Positions 7,091 to 14,531 of a stretch of 40,218 nt of DNA are shown here, in pieces (the stretch's first letter is position 1; each line of letters starts with the position of its first letter). The DNA is from JAUQQI01 sp042408785 (lineage in GTDB: Bacteria > Chloroflexota > Dehalococcoidia > JAUQQI01), in the NCBI GenBank assembly GCA_042408785.1, contig JBHOQU010000091.1, forward strand, positions 1 through 40,218, written 5' to 3'. Under the pieces are notes generated by a model. The model was not told the origin of the DNA. It made no database searches and was given only the letters and a program-made list of their open reading frames with translations. The translations under genes were made by a program, and so were the position numbers.

Positions 7091-8716
7091 CTAGTGGGGT
7101 TCGACCACAACGTCCTTGAGGACCGGTATGATGATGGGCGAGACCACGTAGTTTTTAACCCACGGCTTGACCAGCACGTACTCTTTGCCGAAGGTGAGGG
7201 GTATCCAGGGGGCGTCCTGCACGATCAGCTCTTCGGCCCGCTGGTAAAGCTGGATCCGCCGCTGAAGGTCCGACTCGGTCCGGGCCTGCTCCAGGAGGCG
7301 GTCCACCTCCGGGTTCGAGTAGCGGGTGGTGTTGTCCAGGCTCTGGCTGTGGAAGAGGATATCCAGGAAGTTCTGGGGGTCAGGGTAGTCGGCGATCCAC
7401 CCCAGCTCGAAAGCCTGGTATTTGTACCGTTTCAGGTCATCAAGGAATGTAGCCCACTCCACCTGCTGGACCTGGACCTCAATGCCCAGGTTCTGCCGCC
7501 ACATCTCGATGATGGCGCTGGTGGTCCTGGGCGGGTTGCCCGCCGTCCCGGCGATGGTCAGGGTGATGGGCGGCAGGTTGGTCCCGTACTTGGACTGGGC
7601 CAGGAGCTGTTTAGCCCGGTCGGGGTCAAACCGCAGGCCCTTGAGGTTCGGGTTGTAGCCGGGGAAGCCAGGGGGCAAGATGCCGTAGGCAGGGTCGACG
7701 AACTTCCGCAGGACAACCTCAACCAGCTTGTCCTTGTCGATGGCGTGGTTGAGGGCCTGTCTGACCTTCGGGTCGTCGAAGGGCGGCTTCGTTACGTTAA
7801 AGCCGATGTAGCCCACGCTGAAGGTGTTGACCACTACCAGCTGGTTGCGCAGGGGGCTGTTCGGGTCGAGGACCCGCTCGATGTCGTCGATGCCGACGCC
7901 GGTGACGTCAATCTCATTGTTTTCGTACATGGTCATGGCCGAGCCGCCCGACAGGATGAAGATGGCCCGCTCCAGCTTGGGGGCCCCCAGGTAGTAGTTC
8001 TCGTTTCGTTCGAGGACCAGGCGCTCCCCAACCCGCCACTCCCGCAGCTTAAAGGGGCCCGTACCGTTGGGCCGGAACATCCAGTTGCGGCCCGACTCCA
8101 CGTTCTCCTTGTCCACCACGAAGGCCGTCGGGTAGGTGAGCTTGGCCAGGAAGTAGACCTTAGGGGCGTCGATCTCGATCTGGAGGGTGTAATCGTCCAC
8201 CACCCGCACGCCCCGAACCTGCCGGGCCTGGCCGCTGAGCATCTCCTTTACCCCAACGATGTCCCCCAGGTAGGTGTCGGCCACCGTGGATTGGGTGCGG
8301 GGGTCGGCGGCCCGCTCGATGGAGTACTTAAAGTCCTGGGCGGTCACCTGTTTGCCGTTGTGGAACTTGGCGTTCTTCCGGAGGTAAAAGGTATAGGTCT
8401 TCCCGTCGGGGCTTACGTCCCACCGCTCGGCCAGGTCGGGAACGATCTGAAGGTCCTTGTTGAAGGTGACCAGGCCGGAGAAAATTTCAACAATATAAGA
8501 GGCCGAAGTGGCGTCCGTGGTCAAGTGCGGGTCGAGGGTGGGTGGGTCGGCCCCGAGCATGGTGAGAATGTTGGCCTTGCCCGGGGGCAACTGCTCCTGG
8601 GTCCCCCGCGTTTCCCCGGAGGGCTGCCGCGCCCCCGGAAGGAAGCGGCACCCGGAAAGAACTACGGCCAGGACCAGGAACAAAACCAGGCCTGCCCTGA
8701 TAAGCTGCCGTCCCAT
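7091..8716 (-). CDS. oppA: Oligopeptide-binding lipoprotein OppA (SBP_bac_5)
   Basis: This is the extracytoplasmic receptor of the peptide importer. The 541-residue product has a signal peptide with lipobox VVLSGC near residue 22, then ANILTMLGADPPTLDPHLTT, the usual start of the mature SBP_bac_5 fold. Further family segments are VPDLAERWDVSPDGKTYTF, LRKNAKFHNGKQVTAQDFKY and PPFDDPKVRQALNHAIDKDK. It is the first gene of the operon and is preceded by AAGGGAG and a promoter at 8765-8794. Receptor-first order fits the excess of receptor needed over transporter. Substrate could be peptides of various lengths or another SBP_bac_5 ligand; peptides are the default inference. Confidence 0.93.
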   Translation of the reverse strand: MGRQLIRAGLVLFLVLAVVLSGCRFLPGARQPSGETRGTQEQLPPGKANILTMLGADPPTLDPHLTTDATSASYIVEIFSGLVTFNKDLQIVPDLAERWDVSPDGKTYTFYLRKNAKFHNGKQVTAQDFKYSIERAADPRTQSTVADTYLGDIVGVKEMLSGQARQVRGVRVVDDYTLQIEIDAPKVYFLAKLTYPTAFVVDKENVESGRNWMFRPNGTGPFKLREWRVGERLVLERNENYYLGAPKLERAIFILSGGSAMTMYENNEIDVTGVGIDDIERVLDPNSPLRNQLVVVNTFSVGYIGFNVTKPPFDDPKVRQALNHAIDKDKLVEVVLRKFVDPAYGILPPGFPGYNPNLKGLRFDPDRAKQLLAQSKYGTNLPPITLTIAGTAGNPPRTTSAIIEMWRQNLGIEVQVQQVEWATFLDDLKRYKYQAFELGWIADYPDPQNFLDILFHSQSLDNTTRYSNPEVDRLLEQARTESDLQRRIQLYQRAEELIVQDAPWIPLTFGKEYVLVKPWVKNYVVSPIIIPVLKDVVVEPH

Positions 8717-8764
8717 GCGCCCTGCTCCCTTCGGAAAATACTCTCCCCTCGTGAGTTCTAGCCC

Positions 8765-8794
8765 ATTTTAGGTTGACCCATAACCCACTGTCAA
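8765..8794 (-). promoter_or_regulatory. oppA: Sigma-A-type promoter of the opp operon
   Basis: On the minus strand a perfect TTGACA -35 (8789-8794) and a TAAAAT -10 (8765-8770) are 18 bp apart. It lies about 50 nt upstream of oppA and is the only good promoter seen for the six-gene operon. Confidence 0.8.
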
Positions 8795-9078
8795 GTGAGG
8801 GATCCGCGTGGCTCTACCCCAGGGGTGGTGGGAGCAATTCAACTGGCCAGATCTCCCGTATCGAGGCCAAGCTTTTCGGGCTTTAAGCCGAGCCTTGCGC
8901 AGGTAAGCAACAGGGCCGATTCGACCCCACTAAAGGCCTTAAATCCCCGGACTGTGTTTGACAGTCTGTCAGATGACCTGTTAGGATAATTACGCAGACT
9001 GCTGCTGGCAGAGGCCGGGGGCCTCGGTTCCAGCGGCTCTTCTTTTACCCTATCCATGCACTAAGGAGGTGCACGGAT
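8795..9078 (+). promoter_or_regulatory. Intergenic region with promoter and operator-like repeats for the methyltransferase
   Basis: This is the noncoding part between divergent oppA and the methyltransferase. A plus-strand TTGACA (8958-8963) is followed after 18 bp by TAGGAT (8982-8987). The -35 lies inside an interrupted palindrome, TGACA-GTC-TGTCA (8960-8972). A second inverted pair, CAGTCTG (8962-8968) and CAGACTG (8995-9001), brackets the -10. This looks like an operator. AAGGAGGTG directly precedes the start codon. A small open frame on the minus strand here (8839-9057) has no ribosome site or recognisable content and was not called. Nothing else is seen in the stretch. Confidence 0.5.
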
Positions 9079-10011
9079 ATGGTGGTGGAGTTGCCGGTTA
9101 TCGAGGCCTTCGAAGCCATTTCCGCCGATTACGACGTCGTCCAGGACGACTGGTATGCCGCCTTAGATTCCCGGCTGGAAAGCCTCATCGTTGCCACCCT
9201 GGGCCGCAACCTGGAGGGGCAGGTGGTCCTGGACGTGGGCTGCGGGACCGGCCTTTACACCCTCAAGCTGGCCCGCCGGGGCGCAAAGGTCTTCGGCCTC
9301 GACCCGGCCCGGGGGCTGGTGGTCCAGGGCCGCCGCAAGGCCCGGCGCTGGGGACTGCGGGGCGCGGCCTTCGGTGTCGGGGTGGCCGAGGCCCTGCCGG
9401 TGGCCGACGGCTGTGCCGATGCCGTCGTCTGCTGCGGGAGTGTCTTCGCTTTCGTCGAGGACCCGGCTGCCGCCCTGCGAGAGTTCCACCGGGCCTTGAA
9501 GCCGGGGGGCTGGCTCATCTTCGACGCCGAAAACCGCTTCGGTTTTGATAGCTTCTGGCTCGCCCTCAGCGGGCTTCTGGGCGACCCGCTGGGCTACGGG
9601 ATATCTCCGTCGGAGGCCATAAAGGCCCTCTTTACCCCGCCCCGCCGGCCGGTGCGGCTCCGCTATCCCCTGGTCCGGGCCGACGGCAGCACCGTGTACG
9701 TGGGCCTACGGCTGGACCCGCCCGCCTTCGTTTTGGACCTCGTCCGCCGGGCCGGCTTTGAAGTCGAGGCCGTCCGGGGCATCCACATCGCCGGGGCTCT
9801 GGTCCCCAGCACCCTTACCATCCGGCCCAAGCCCCCAAAGGGGGTAAGGGCGGTTTTCCGCGGACTAGTTCGGCTGGACCGGGCCCTCAGCAGGATCGGT
9901 CCCCTCAATTACCTGGGCACGACCCTGGTCTTTATCTGCCGAAAGCCGGGCGAAGGCCGAACCGGGGCCTGGGACGCGGACCTCAGGCTCATGCCGGCCG
10001 CCGCCGATTAG
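9079..10011 (+). CDS. Class I SAM-dependent methyltransferase
   Basis: A 310-residue cytosolic methyltransferase of the Methyltransf_11/25 type. Motif I is VVLDVGCGTGLYTLKLA (residues about 49-65), with the acidic residue after motif I in FGLDPARG. Motif II/III region is ADAVVCCGSVFAFVEDPAAA, followed by LKPGGWLIFDAENRFGFDS. The C-terminal 130 residues are extended compared with minimal family members, with RPVRLRYPLVRADGSTVY and a later GFEVEAVRGIHIAGALVP. It resembles the ubiquinone/menaquinone or small-molecule methyltransferase group, but no substrate can be named. The ATG has an excellent GGAGGTG site seven bases upstream. Its last 4 nt overlap the convergent DnaQ/UvrC-like gene. Confidence 0.88.
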   Translation: MVVELPVIEAFEAISADYDVVQDDWYAALDSRLESLIVATLGRNLEGQVVLDVGCGTGLYTLKLARRGAKVFGLDPARGLVVQGRRKARRWGLRGAAFGVGVAEALPVADGCADAVVCCGSVFAFVEDPAAALREFHRALKPGGWLIFDAENRFGFDSFWLALSGLLGDPLGYGISPSEAIKALFTPPRRPVRLRYPLVRADGSTVYVGLRLDPPAFVLDLVRRAGFEVEAVRGIHIAGALVPSTLTIRPKPPKGVRAVFRGLVRLDRALSRIGPLNYLGTTLVFICRKPGEGRTGAWDADLRLMPAAAD

Positions 10012-11654
10012 CCGGGGGCCAGCACCCACCGGAACCGGTCGGCCAGGGCCTCAGGGTTGTCCCCGGCGGGTGGGTACTCCAGGGGAATCTTGATGCCCGC
10101 GCCGGGGTTCAGGCGGTGCCACCGCCAGAAAAGGGCGGTCTCCCGGGGGTCCGGCCGCCCCTTGAGGAGGGCCCCCAACCTTTCGGCCGACAGGGCCGAC
10201 CCTTCGACCCACCCCCGGTAAACCCCGCCGACCCAGAGGTGCACCTCGGCATCCCCGGAACCGAAAAGGATAAGGCCGAAACTGCCGGCCAGACCGGCCA
10301 TGGTTCGCTCGGCAGAGCTTAAGACTTCCCGGTAAGCCTCGGCCGGAAGTTCCCCCCGGCAGACCCGGCAGGGGTCCCCGAATCGGGCCAGGGGGCAGCC
10401 GGTCGTCCGGCGTGCCGGAAGCCGCCGCCGGCACCCGGGTAAGGGCAGGGTTCGGCGCGCCGCGGCGAGGGCCCTCGCGGCCTCCGGGTGGGTGTCGAAG
10501 GCGGCGAAGAAGGGGGCGGTTGGGGGTGCCCAGCGCCCGATGTGCCAGCGGGAGGGGTCCTCGGGGGTCCGGTAAACGAACACCGGGCCCTCAAGGCGGC
10601 GCACCCGGTTGTAAGGGGGACCGAGTTCGGCGATGAGGCGGCCCTCCAGGAGAACGGCCGAAAGCTCCGACCCGCAGGGGACCGCCTCCACCGCCCGGGT
10701 TAAGGCGAGCAGGCCCTCCAGGTGGCGGTTGTAGGCCGGGGGCCGGCTGAAGTACGAGCGGACCCTGGCCCGGAGGTTCCGCGACTTCCCCACGTAAAGG
10801 GCCCGGCCGAGGCCGTCTTGGAGGATGTAAACCCCCGGCCCCTCGGGAACCGTTCCCACCTCGGGCAGCCGGGTCCGACCCAGGGCAGGCCAGCCGGCCA
10901 CGGCCTCCAGCTCCCCCCAGGTGCGGATTCCCCGCCGGGCGGCCTCGGCCAGCAGCCGGGGAACGACCGCGGCCAGCATATGGGCATCGTAGTCGGCCCG
11001 GTCCCGGGGCAGAACCGGCGTCCCGAGGCGGCCGGCCAGCCGCTCCAGACTCGGCTTACCCAGGTCCGGCCAGAGGTGCCGGGCCAGCACCGCCGAGTCG
11101 AGGATGGGAAGATGGGGCCAGCTAACCCCCACCTGGCGGGCGAGGGAAGCCAGAAACTCCCACTGCCAGCGGATGTCCTGCCCGACGACCACGCCCCCGA
11201 CGAAGCCGGCCAGCTCGCGGAGGACGGTTTTAAGGTCGGGGGCGGAATCTAGTTCGGCTGCCCGGGAAAGCTTTTTAAGCCCCCGCCGGAGGCGCCGCTC
11301 CGGCCGGACCAGAGTGTGAAAGACCGCCGGCGGCCGGCCGTCCAGGTGCAGGCCGATGGCCGAGACCTGAACCGGCCGGCTGGAGGCCGGGTCGAGGCCG
11401 GTGGTTTCGATGTCCAGGACGGTCAGGACCAGGCGGTCCAGGGGTGTATCCGGGGCGGGGCCGGGGCAGGCCAGGGCCACCTCCCCGCCGGCGATGACAA
11501 ACTCCGGGCCTAAAACCCGGCTAAGCAGGCCGACCCAGGGGTCCGGGGAGGCCGTCCCGAAAAGGTGGCGGGCCAGCTCGGTCAGGGAAGCCCGCCCCCC
11601 GGCCGCCGTCAGGAACCGGAGTGCGCGCTCCCGAAGGGCGCCGTAATCGCCCAT
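10008..11654 (-). CDS. DnaQ-like exonuclease / GIY-YIG UvrC-like fusion protein
   Basis: A 548-residue fusion with a winged-helix-like N-terminus (about 5-60), a DEDDh exonuclease fold (about 74-240), a GIY-YIG domain (about 271-355) and a Cys-rich UvrC-like part. GIY-YIG residues are intact: GPGVYILQD, LYVGKSRNLRARV and the Glu of VLLEGRLI. Four Cys at 408, 420, 429 and 432 match the UvrC iron-sulfur region (C-x11-C-x8-C-x2-C). In the exonuclease part D81 and E83 (LDIETTGLD) remain. The Asp expected in the second motif is Gln164 (DIRWQWEFL) and the catalytic His of the last motif is Asp218 (DRADYDAH). UvrC helix-hairpin-helix and UvrB-binding parts are absent. DnaQ/UvrC-like fusions are known and resemble Cho-type repair nucleases. 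The ATG at 11654 is preferred to TTG at 11660 because a -10 ends just upstream. Confidence 0.88.
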   Translation of the reverse strand: MGDYGALRERALRFLTAAGGRASLTELARHLFGTASPDPWVGLLSRVLGPEFVIAGGEVALACPGPAPDTPLDRLVLTVLDIETTGLDPASSRPVQVSAIGLHLDGRPPAVFHTLVRPERRLRRGLKKLSRAAELDSAPDLKTVLRELAGFVGGVVVGQDIRWQWEFLASLARQVGVSWPHLPILDSAVLARHLWPDLGKPSLERLAGRLGTPVLPRDRADYDAHMLAAVVPRLLAEAARRGIRTWGELEAVAGWPALGRTRLPEVGTVPEGPGVYILQDGLGRALYVGKSRNLRARVRSYFSRPPAYNRHLEGLLALTRAVEAVPCGSELSAVLLEGRLIAELGPPYNRVRRLEGPVFVYRTPEDPSRWHIGRWAPPTAPFFAAFDTHPEAARALAAARRTLPLPGCRRRLPARRTTGCPLARFGDPCRVCRGELPAEAYREVLSSAERTMAGLAGSFGLILFGSGDAEVHLWVGGVYRGWVEGSALSAERLGALLKGRPDPRETALFWRWHRLNPGAGIKIPLEYPPAGDNPEALADRFRWVLAPG

Positions 11655-11662
11655 GGTCAACT

Positions 11663-11672
11663 ATGTTAGAAT
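11663..11672. promoter_or_regulatory. Overlapping divergent -10 elements for ndk and the DnaQ/UvrC-like gene
   Basis: On the plus strand TGTTAGAAT (11664-11672) is an extended -10 that would start ndk mRNA around 11679. On the minus strand TAACAT (11663-11668) occupies part of the same bases and would start the opposing mRNA around 11656, almost at its ATG. Use of one would block the other. Confidence 0.5.
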
Positions 11673-11704
11673 GCCGGGAGAATTTTACGCCAACGGCCGA
11701 GGAG

Positions 11705-12157
11705 ATGGAGCGCACACTGCTTATGGTCAAACCGGACGGGGTCCAGCGGGGCCTGGTCGGGGAGGTTATCCGCCGGCTGGAGGCCCGGGGACTGAAACTC
11801 GTGGGATTAAAGCTTATTTGGGTCTCTCTCGAGCAGGCCGAGGACCTTTACGCCGTTCACCGGGGTAAGGCCTTTTACGACGGCCTCATCCGCTATATCA
11901 CCTCAAGTCCGGTAGTGGTCTCGGTGTGGGAGGGGCCCAATGCCGTGGAGGTGGTGCGCCGGACCATCGGGGCCACCAACCCGGTGCAGGCCGAACCCGG
12001 GACCATTCGCGGGGATTTCGGCTTGGCCATCGGGCGAAACCTGGTCCACGCCTCCGACGGGCCCGAGGCGGCGGCCCGGGAGGTGGGGATTTTCTTCCGG
12101 GAGGGCGAGCTCATAAGCTTTGAGCGGGCCGTGGACCGCTGGGTCCTGGAAGATTGA
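11705..12157 (+). CDS. ndk: Nucleoside diphosphate kinase
   Basis: Transfers the gamma-phosphate of NTPs to NDPs through a phospho-histidine, balancing nucleotide pools. The 150-residue product is the normal length. It starts with MERTLLMVKPDGVQRGL and carries the active-site signature NLVHASDG with H115 as the phosphorylated residue. K9, Y49 and R-rich nucleotide contacts (KPDG, IRGDFG) are in place. The frame is open further upstream, but the ATG at 11705 matches the universal family N-terminus. A GAGGAG touches this ATG very closely, which is unusual. An ATG at 11663 lies inside the -10 and is unlikely. It ends against rsfS, which is convergent. Confidence 0.97.
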   Translation: MERTLLMVKPDGVQRGLVGEVIRRLEARGLKLVGLKLIWVSLEQAEDLYAVHRGKAFYDGLIRYITSSPVVVSVWEGPNAVEVVRRTIGATNPVQAEPGTIRGDFGLAIGRNLVHASDGPEAAAREVGIFFREGELISFERAVDRWVLED

Positions 12158-12526
12158 TCAGATGATCCGGACGACCGGCGTCCCTTCGGCCCAGACCTCC
12201 TCCAGCCGGTAGTAGGCCCGCTCCTGGGGCCGGAAAACGTGGACGATAACGTCGCCGAAGTCGAGGACGGCCCAGCCGGAATCGGCCGTCCCTTCCCGAC
12301 CCAGGAGCTGGACGCCGGCCCGGCCCAGCTGCTCCTCCACCTCCGCAACCACGGTTTCAAGCTGGCGCTCCGTCTGGGCCGAGCAGATGACAAAATAATC
12401 GGCGAGCAGGGTAACCCGCCGAATGTCAAGAACCAGGATATCGCTCGCCTGCTTTTCCGAGGCAGCTTCGGCCGCCAGGCGGGCGATTTCCCTGGCCTCG
12501 GGTCTGGTTTTTACCGGTGTCGTCAA
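12158..12526 (-). CDS. rsfS: Ribosomal silencing factor RsfS
   Basis: RsfS (YbeB/Iojap family) binds protein uL14 on the large subunit and blocks 30S joining when nutrients are scarce. The 122-residue product has EKQASDILVLDIRRVTLLAD, YFVICSAQTERQL, the conserved GWAVLDFGDVIVHVF and the final YRLEEVW. All are core family motifs and the length is typical. The start is a TTG with only a weak site upstream. The leader contains a hairpin and a strong extended -10 at 12596-12604. Genes that often accompany rsfS (nadD, yqeK) are not adjacent here. It is convergent with ndk with no spacer. Confidence 0.95.
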   Translation of the reverse strand: MTTPVKTRPEAREIARLAAEAASEKQASDILVLDIRRVTLLADYFVICSAQTERQLETVVAEVEEQLGRAGVQLLGREGTADSGWAVLDFGDVIVHVFRPQERAYYRLEEVWAEGTPVVRII

Positions 12527-12595
12527 CTTGCTTTACGAATCACCACCCGGTTATAAACTTTTGCTGACGGGGGCATCCCTGCGTCCCCAAGCAAA

Positions 12596-12604
12596 ATTAT
12601 ACCA
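12596..12604 (-). promoter_or_regulatory. rsfS: Extended -10 promoter of rsfS
   Basis: The minus strand reads TGGTATAAT, a perfect extended -10, with no good -35. The mRNA leader of about 60 nt holds an inverted repeat, TTTTGCT...AGCAAAA, enclosing a GGG/CCC-rich inner stem. Confidence 0.7.
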
Positions 12605-12622
12605 GCCGGAGCGCGGCCTGAG

Positions 12623-13267
12623 ATGTTCGTCGAGACCATCACCCTCGGTGCCCTGGCCGAAAACTGCTACATCGTCGGCGACGAGACCAGCCGGGCGGCC
12701 GTGGTTTTCGACCCCGGCGACGAGGCCGACCGCATCCTGGCGGCCCTTCGGGCCCGCAACCTCCAGCTCAAGCTCATCGCCAACACCCATGGGGATGTGG
12801 ACCACGTAATGGCCGTCGGCCCCCTGAAGCGGATCACCGGCGTTCCCTTCGCCATCCACCCGGCCGATGTCCCCCTTATCAAGCGGGCCCACGTCCAGTA
12901 CGTGCAGTGGTTCGGAACCCTGGTCGAGCCTGTCCCCGACCCGGACCTGGAGCTTTCCGACGGGCAGGAGCTGGAGGTGGACGGCTTAAAATTTACCGTC
13001 CTGCACACCCCGGGCCACACCCAGGGGAGCGTCTGCTTCTACTTCCCCGATGCCGGAGTCCTCATCGCCGGCGATACCCTCTTCCAGGGCGGGGTGGGCC
13101 GGACCGACCGCCCCGTGGGCAACTGGCATCAGCTTATCGAGAGCATCCGGGACAAACTGCTGGTCCTGCCCGACGAGACGGTGGTTTACCCCGGCCACGG
13201 CCCGCCCACCACCATCGGCCGGGAGAAGACCTTCAACCCCTTCCTCCGGGAGCTCACCTCCGGGTAA
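12623..13267 (+). CDS. Metallo-beta-lactamase-fold hydrolase (YqgX/glyoxalase II-like)
   Basis: A 214-residue single-domain metallo-hydrolase of the group usually acting on thioesters such as S-lactoylglutathione analogues. It has ENCYIVGDETSRAAVVFDPG, the His-rich loop, HTPGHTQGSVCFYF with H132, IAGDTLFQGGVGRTDRP with D151 and VVYPGHGPPTTIGREKTFNP with H192. The family loop T-H-x-H-x-D-H reads THGDVDH here, so one of the site-1 histidines is Asp58. H56, D60 and H61 remain. The ATG start has no strong ribosome site (CGGCCTGAG upstream). Its stop overlaps the start of the first CoA-transferase (TAATG), so the two are probably co-translated and may share a CoA-thioester pathway; that last point is inference. 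Confidence 0.88.
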   Translation: MFVETITLGALAENCYIVGDETSRAAVVFDPGDEADRILAALRARNLQLKLIANTHGDVDHVMAVGPLKRITGVPFAIHPADVPLIKRAHVQYVQWFGTLVEPVPDPDLELSDGQELEVDGLKFTVLHTPGHTQGSVCFYFPDAGVLIAGDTLFQGGVGRTDRPVGNWHQLIESIRDKLLVLPDETVVYPGHGPPTTIGREKTFNPFLRELTSG

Positions 13268-14529
13268 TGGTCGAGGGCCTGCTGGCGCCTTACCGGGTGC
13301 TGGACCTTACCGACGACCGGGGCTGGGTCTGCGGCCGGATCCTGGCCGACCTGGGGGCCGACGTCATCAAGGTCGAGCCGCCCGGTGGCGATCCCGGCCG
13401 GAGGGTCGGTCCCTTTTACGGGGACATCCCCCACCCAGACCGGAGCCTTTACTTCTGGGCCTTCAACCTCAACAAGCGGGGCATCACTCTCAACCTGGAG
13501 ACCGAAGACGGGCGGCACCTCTTCCGCCGGCTGGCCGCCCTTTCGGACTTCGTCATCGAGTCCTTCGACCCGGGCTACCTGGACGGTCTGGGCCTGGGGT
13601 TTGGGGAGCTGAGCCGGTTGAACCCCCGGCTCATCCTGGTCTCCATAAGCGCCTTCGGCCGGGACGGCCCCTACGCCCGCTACCGGGCTACCGACATCGT
13701 TGGCATGGCCATGGGGGGCATGATGGCCATCTCCGGCGACCCGGACCGGCCCCCGGTCCGGGTGAGCGTGCCCCAGGCCTGGCTCCACGCCGGGGCCCAG
13801 GCCGCCGCCGGGGCGATGATCGCCCACTACTACCGGGAAGCTAGCGGCCGGGGCCAGCACGTGGACGTCTCCATGCAGCAGGCCGTCGTCTGGACCCTGA
13901 TGAACGAGACCCCGTTCCCCCTGCCGGACTTCTACGGCTTTGACCTGAACCGGGCCGGCGGCCGGCGGCGGACCGGCCGGCTGACCATCCGCCAGGTCTA
14001 CCCCTGCCGGGACGGCTACGTCTGCCTGCTGATTCTGGGGGGCGGTCCGGGGGCCGGCTTCATCCGGGGGCTGCTGGCCCTGCTCGAGGACGCCGGGGTT
14101 GCCCCCGCCTGGTTCGGGGAGGTCGACTGGGAGAACTGGGACCTGGCAACTCCCCGACGCTTCGCCACCGCCCAGGAGGAGCTGGAGGCCCTCGAGGCCG
14201 TCGTTGCCGACTTCTGCCGGCAGAAGACCAAGGCCGAGCTTTACGAGGCGGCCCTGAAGTACGGCATTTTGCTTGCCCCGGTGAACACCGTGGCCGACCT
14301 CTTTGAAAACCCCCAGCTGGCGGCCCGGGGCTTCTGGGTGGAGGTGGAGCACCCCGAGCTCGGGGTGAAGATTACCTACCCGGGCCCCTTCGTCCAGGGA
14401 AATTTAAACCCGGTCCGCATTCGGCGCCGGCCGCCCCTGGTGGGCGAGCACAACGAGGAGGTTTACTGCGGCCTTTTGGGCCTGAGCCGGGCGGACCTGG
14501 CGCGGCTGCGGGCGGTAAATGCCATCTGA
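13267..14529 (+). CDS. Family III CoA-transferase (CaiB/BaiF), catalytic-type subunit
   Basis: Family III enzymes move CoA between carboxylic acids through an aspartyl-CoA thioester. The 420-residue product shows YRVLDLTDDRGWVCGRILAD, LGADVIKVEPPGGDPGR, NLNKRGITLNLETEDG, the catalytic region YARYRATDIVGMAMGG with Asp143, and GRGQHVDVSMQQAV. Asp143 aligns with the catalytic Asp of formyl-CoA transferase. The frame runs open far upstream in the preceding gene, but the ATG at 13267 overlaps that gene's stop and begins the conserved domain. A second CoA-transferase follows after 2 nt. The pair looks like a two-subunit enzyme such as SmtAB or BbsEF. Substrate is unknown. Confidence 0.9.
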   Translation: MVEGLLAPYRVLDLTDDRGWVCGRILADLGADVIKVEPPGGDPGRRVGPFYGDIPHPDRSLYFWAFNLNKRGITLNLETEDGRHLFRRLAALSDFVIESFDPGYLDGLGLGFGELSRLNPRLILVSISAFGRDGPYARYRATDIVGMAMGGMMAISGDPDRPPVRVSVPQAWLHAGAQAAAGAMIAHYYREASGRGQHVDVSMQQAVVWTLMNETPFPLPDFYGFDLNRAGGRRRTGRLTIRQVYPCRDGYVCLLILGGGPGAGFIRGLLALLEDAGVAPAWFGEVDWENWDLATPRRFATAQEELEALEAVVADFCRQKTKAELYEAALKYGILLAPVNTVADLFENPQLAARGFWVEVEHPELGVKITYPGPFVQGNLNPVRIRRRPPLVGEHNEEVYCGLLGLSRADLARLRAVNAI

Positions 14530-14531
14530 CC

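Noticed and set aside
7094..8761. A plus-strand open frame of about 555 codons opposite oppA
   Set aside because: Antisense shadow of a clear SBP_bac_5 gene, with no domain, no ribosome site, and a composition typical of GC-rich antisense frames.
8839..9057. Minus-strand 72-codon open frame upstream of oppA
   Set aside because: No ribosome site, no recognisable motif, and it runs through the plus-strand promoter and operator-like repeats of the methyltransferase gene.
12907..13266. Upstream extension of the first CoA-transferase frame into the hydrolase gene
   Set aside because: The extension lies wholly inside the certain MBL-fold gene; the conserved domain starts at the ATG at 13267 that overlaps its stop.
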